Assembly (NCBI GenBank): GCA_017455525.1
Contig: JAFTAP010000060.1
Location: 39,233-103,232 of the forward strand
DNA: 64,000 nucleotides
Direction: 5' to 3'
Origin: Lachnospiraceae bacterium
GTDB taxonomy: Bacteria > Bacillota > Clostridia > Lachnospirales > Lachnospiraceae
Shown: positions 62,115 to 64,000 of the stretch, one piece after another
Position numbering within the stretch: position 1 is the first letter of the stretch
Layout of the letters: the number at the start of each line of letters is the position of its first letter
Notes under the pieces: generated by a model
What the model was told of the DNA's origin: nothing
The model's database searches: none
The model's input: the letters and a program-made list of their open reading frames with translations, nothing else
Made by a program: the position numbers and the translations under genes

Positions 62115-63350
62115 TTATTTATTATCCGCTGCATAAACGCCAGGTAATTCCTTGCCCTCAAGGAACTCTAACGATGCACCGCCGCCTGTTGAGATGTGTG
62201 ACATCTTATCAGCGAATCCTAACTGATTGACTGCTGCCGCAGAATCACCGCCGCCGATTATAGTAGTAGCGCTCGTATCCGCAAGAGCCTTAGCCACAGC
62301 CTTGGTTCCCTCTGCGAGCACGGGATTCTCGAAGACTCCCATAGGTCCGTTCCATACGACGGTCTTCGCACTCTTCACTGCATCAGCATAAGCCTTCTGC
62401 GTGTCAGGTCCGATATCAAGGCCTTCCTTATCATCAGGGATAGCGTCAGTCTTAACTACAGAAGTAGCGATATCAGCCTTGTCAATAGGATCAGGGAAAC
62501 CGTCACATACGACAGTATCTACAGGAAGCAGAAGCTTCTTTCCAAGCTTCTCAGCCTTCGCCATCATCTCCTTGCAGTAATCAAGCTTCGTGTCGTCCAC
62601 AAGGCTCTTTCCTACGCTGCCGCCCTGTGCCTTCACAAAGGTATAAGCCATGCCGCCGCCGATGATAAGCGTATCAGCCTTCTCTAAGAGATTATCTATA
62701 ACGTTAAGCTTATCGGCAACCTTCGCTCCGCCAAGGATAGCTACGAAGGGACGTACCGGATTCTCTACTGCGTTACCAAGGAAATCGATCTCCTTCTGCA
62801 TGAGATATCCTACCGCGCATGTTCCGCCCTTCTCACGGATATACTTCGTGACTACGGATACAGATGCGTGAGGTCTGTGAGCAGAACCGAAGGCATCGCA
62901 TACATAGTCGTCCGCAAGATCAGCAAGCTCTTTAGCGAATGCCTCTCCTGCATCCTCTGGCTTCGTCTCTTCCTTGCCGCGGAACCTCGTATTCTGGAGA
63001 AGTACCACATCACCCTCAGCCATAGCATCTACAGCAGCCGTAGCGTCAGAGCCGGTTACATTGTAATCAGCTATGAACTTCACGTCCTTGCCAAGCTTTG
63101 ATGAGAGAGCCTTTGCTACAGGGGCAAGAGACTCGCCCTCGTTGGGGCCATTCTTTACCTTGCCTAAATGTGAGCAGAGGATAACCTTCGCTCCGTCGCC
63201 TACAAGCTTCTTGATCGTAGGCAGAGCCGCATTTATTCTCGTCTCGTCAGTGATCTCGCCATTCTTTAAGGGCACGTTGTAGTCACAGCGAACCAGGACC
63301 TTCCTGCCCTTTGCGTTAAAATCGTCAACGCTCTTTTTATTAAGTGCCAT
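62115..63350 (-). CDS. pgk: Phosphoglycerate kinase
   Basis: Pgk makes ATP from 1,3-bisphosphoglycerate. The 411-residue protein opens with [20 protein letters not shown] and has [13 protein letters not shown]-type substrate motifs ([10 protein letters not shown]), [20 protein letters not shown] and [13 protein letters not shown] near the nucleotide site. Length is slightly above the usual 395. It lies between gap and tpiA, the usual Firmicute order. Confidence 0.98.
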   Translation of the reverse strand: MALNKKSVDDFNAKGRKVLVRCDYNVPLKNGEITDETRINAALPTIKKLVGDGAKVILCSHLGKVKNGPNEGESLAPVAKALSSKLGKDVKFIADYNVTGSDATAAVDAMAEGDVVLLQNTRFRGKEETKPEDAGEAFAKELADLADDYVCDAFGSAHRPHASVSVVTKYIREKGGTCAVGYLMQKEIDFLGNAVENPVRPFVAILGGAKVADKLNVIDNLLEKADTLIIGGGMAYTFVKAQGGSVGKSLVDDTKLDYCKEMMAKAEKLGKKLLLPVDTVVCDGFPDPIDKADIATSVVKTDAIPDDKEGLDIGPDTQKAYADAVKSAKTVVWNGPMGVFENPVLAEGTKAVAKALADTSATTIIGGGDSAAAVNQLGFADKMSHISTGGGASLEFLEGKELPGVYAADNK

Positions 63351-63380
63351 TATTCCCCTCCTTGATCTTATCTTCTTTAT

Positions 63381-63417
63381 GAAACAAGGTCCGGTCCTTA
63401 GCTTTCGGACCGGACCT
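63381..63417 (-). terminator. Hairpin terminator between gap and pgk
   Basis: AGGTCCGGTCC (63387-63397) pairs perfectly with GGACCGGACCT (63407-63417), and the minus strand continues TTGTTTC. This may give more gap than pgk transcript, as is common for this operon. Confidence 0.7.
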
Positions 63418-63454
63418 CAGTATCCTTAAATCTTAGATTGCTCTAGCAAATCAA

Positions 63455-64000
<546 letters not shown>

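Overview
The window looks like a chromosomal segment from an anaerobic, low-GC-lineage Firmicute, most probably a member of the Lachnospiraceae. The basis is gene content and order: the rimP-nusA-infB-rbfA-nrnA-truB-ribF-rpsO-pnp block, a tryptophan T-box in front of the trp genes, a class I c-di-GMP riboswitch, an extended WalJ/YycJ protein, an FtsA-like ATPase with a long C-terminal extension, and low-complexity proteins of a kind seen in that family. About fifty protein genes are present. All but one (a NUDIX-HAD fusion at 12924-14057) lie on the minus strand, so the window reads from right to left. No prophage, insertion sequence, CRISPR array or rRNA was seen.

Layout in transcription order (right to left). 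64000-61350: glycolysis genes gap (cut by the window edge), pgk and tpiA. 61146-57458: a low-complexity protein and a large EAL-PAS-GGDEF-like c-di-GMP protein, followed by a striking array of tandem hairpins. 57257-52238: promoter, Trp T-box leader and trpD-C-F-B-A; trpE and trpG are not here. 52222-49851: a structured repeat, a protein of unknown function, an EAL-HDOD signalling protein, and a tRNA-Glu(CUC) with its terminator. 49822-48296: an NhaC-type antiporter. 48299-31114: a long information-processing run (rimP, nusA, ylxQ, infB, rbfA, nrnA, truB, ribF) interrupted by four accessory genes (Na/Pi transporter, SH3-NlpC/P60 hydrolase, rfbF, aldolase-like protein), then rpsO, pnp and def. 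31110-20032: fmt, an S1-domain protein, beta-galactosidase, a sensor kinase without an adjacent response regulator, a lipoprotein, metA, a PurF-like protein lacking its catalytic cysteine, a riboswitch-controlled CAP-domain secreted protein, and azlC/azlD. 19625-14060: DUF308 protein, UbiA-family prenyltransferase, B12-type radical SAM protein, HAD phosphatase, a low-complexity protein and a fumarylacetoacetase-family enzyme. 12584-1: a cytidylyltransferase-oxidoreductase fusion with a paralogous oxidoreductase and a GDPD, then polA, coaE, an FAD protein, the FtsA-like protein, walJ, argB and the start of argD.

The least explained part of the window is its intergenic DNA. I find at least four kinds of structured, repeated or palindromic element, several of which keep base pairing while the paired bases change: (A) long elements with roughly 30-bp inverted ends at 113-425 and 38042-38239; (B) a leader-like element before nusA (47707-47806), before an unknown gene (52121-52222) and partly before the radical SAM gene (18151-18197); (C) a hairpin of about 40 nt at 1345-1388 and 19646-19683; (D) tandem perfect-hairpin arrays at 57288-57458 and inside element A (153-280), which share linker sequences but not stem sequences; plus a 77-bp near-palindrome at 12787-12863 with outward-facing -35-like boxes. 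These are the best candidates for an undescribed RNA or mobile-element system.

c-di-GMP signalling is a second theme: an EAL-type enzyme, an EAL-HDOD protein and a c-di-GMP-I aptamer in front of a secreted protein all occur here.
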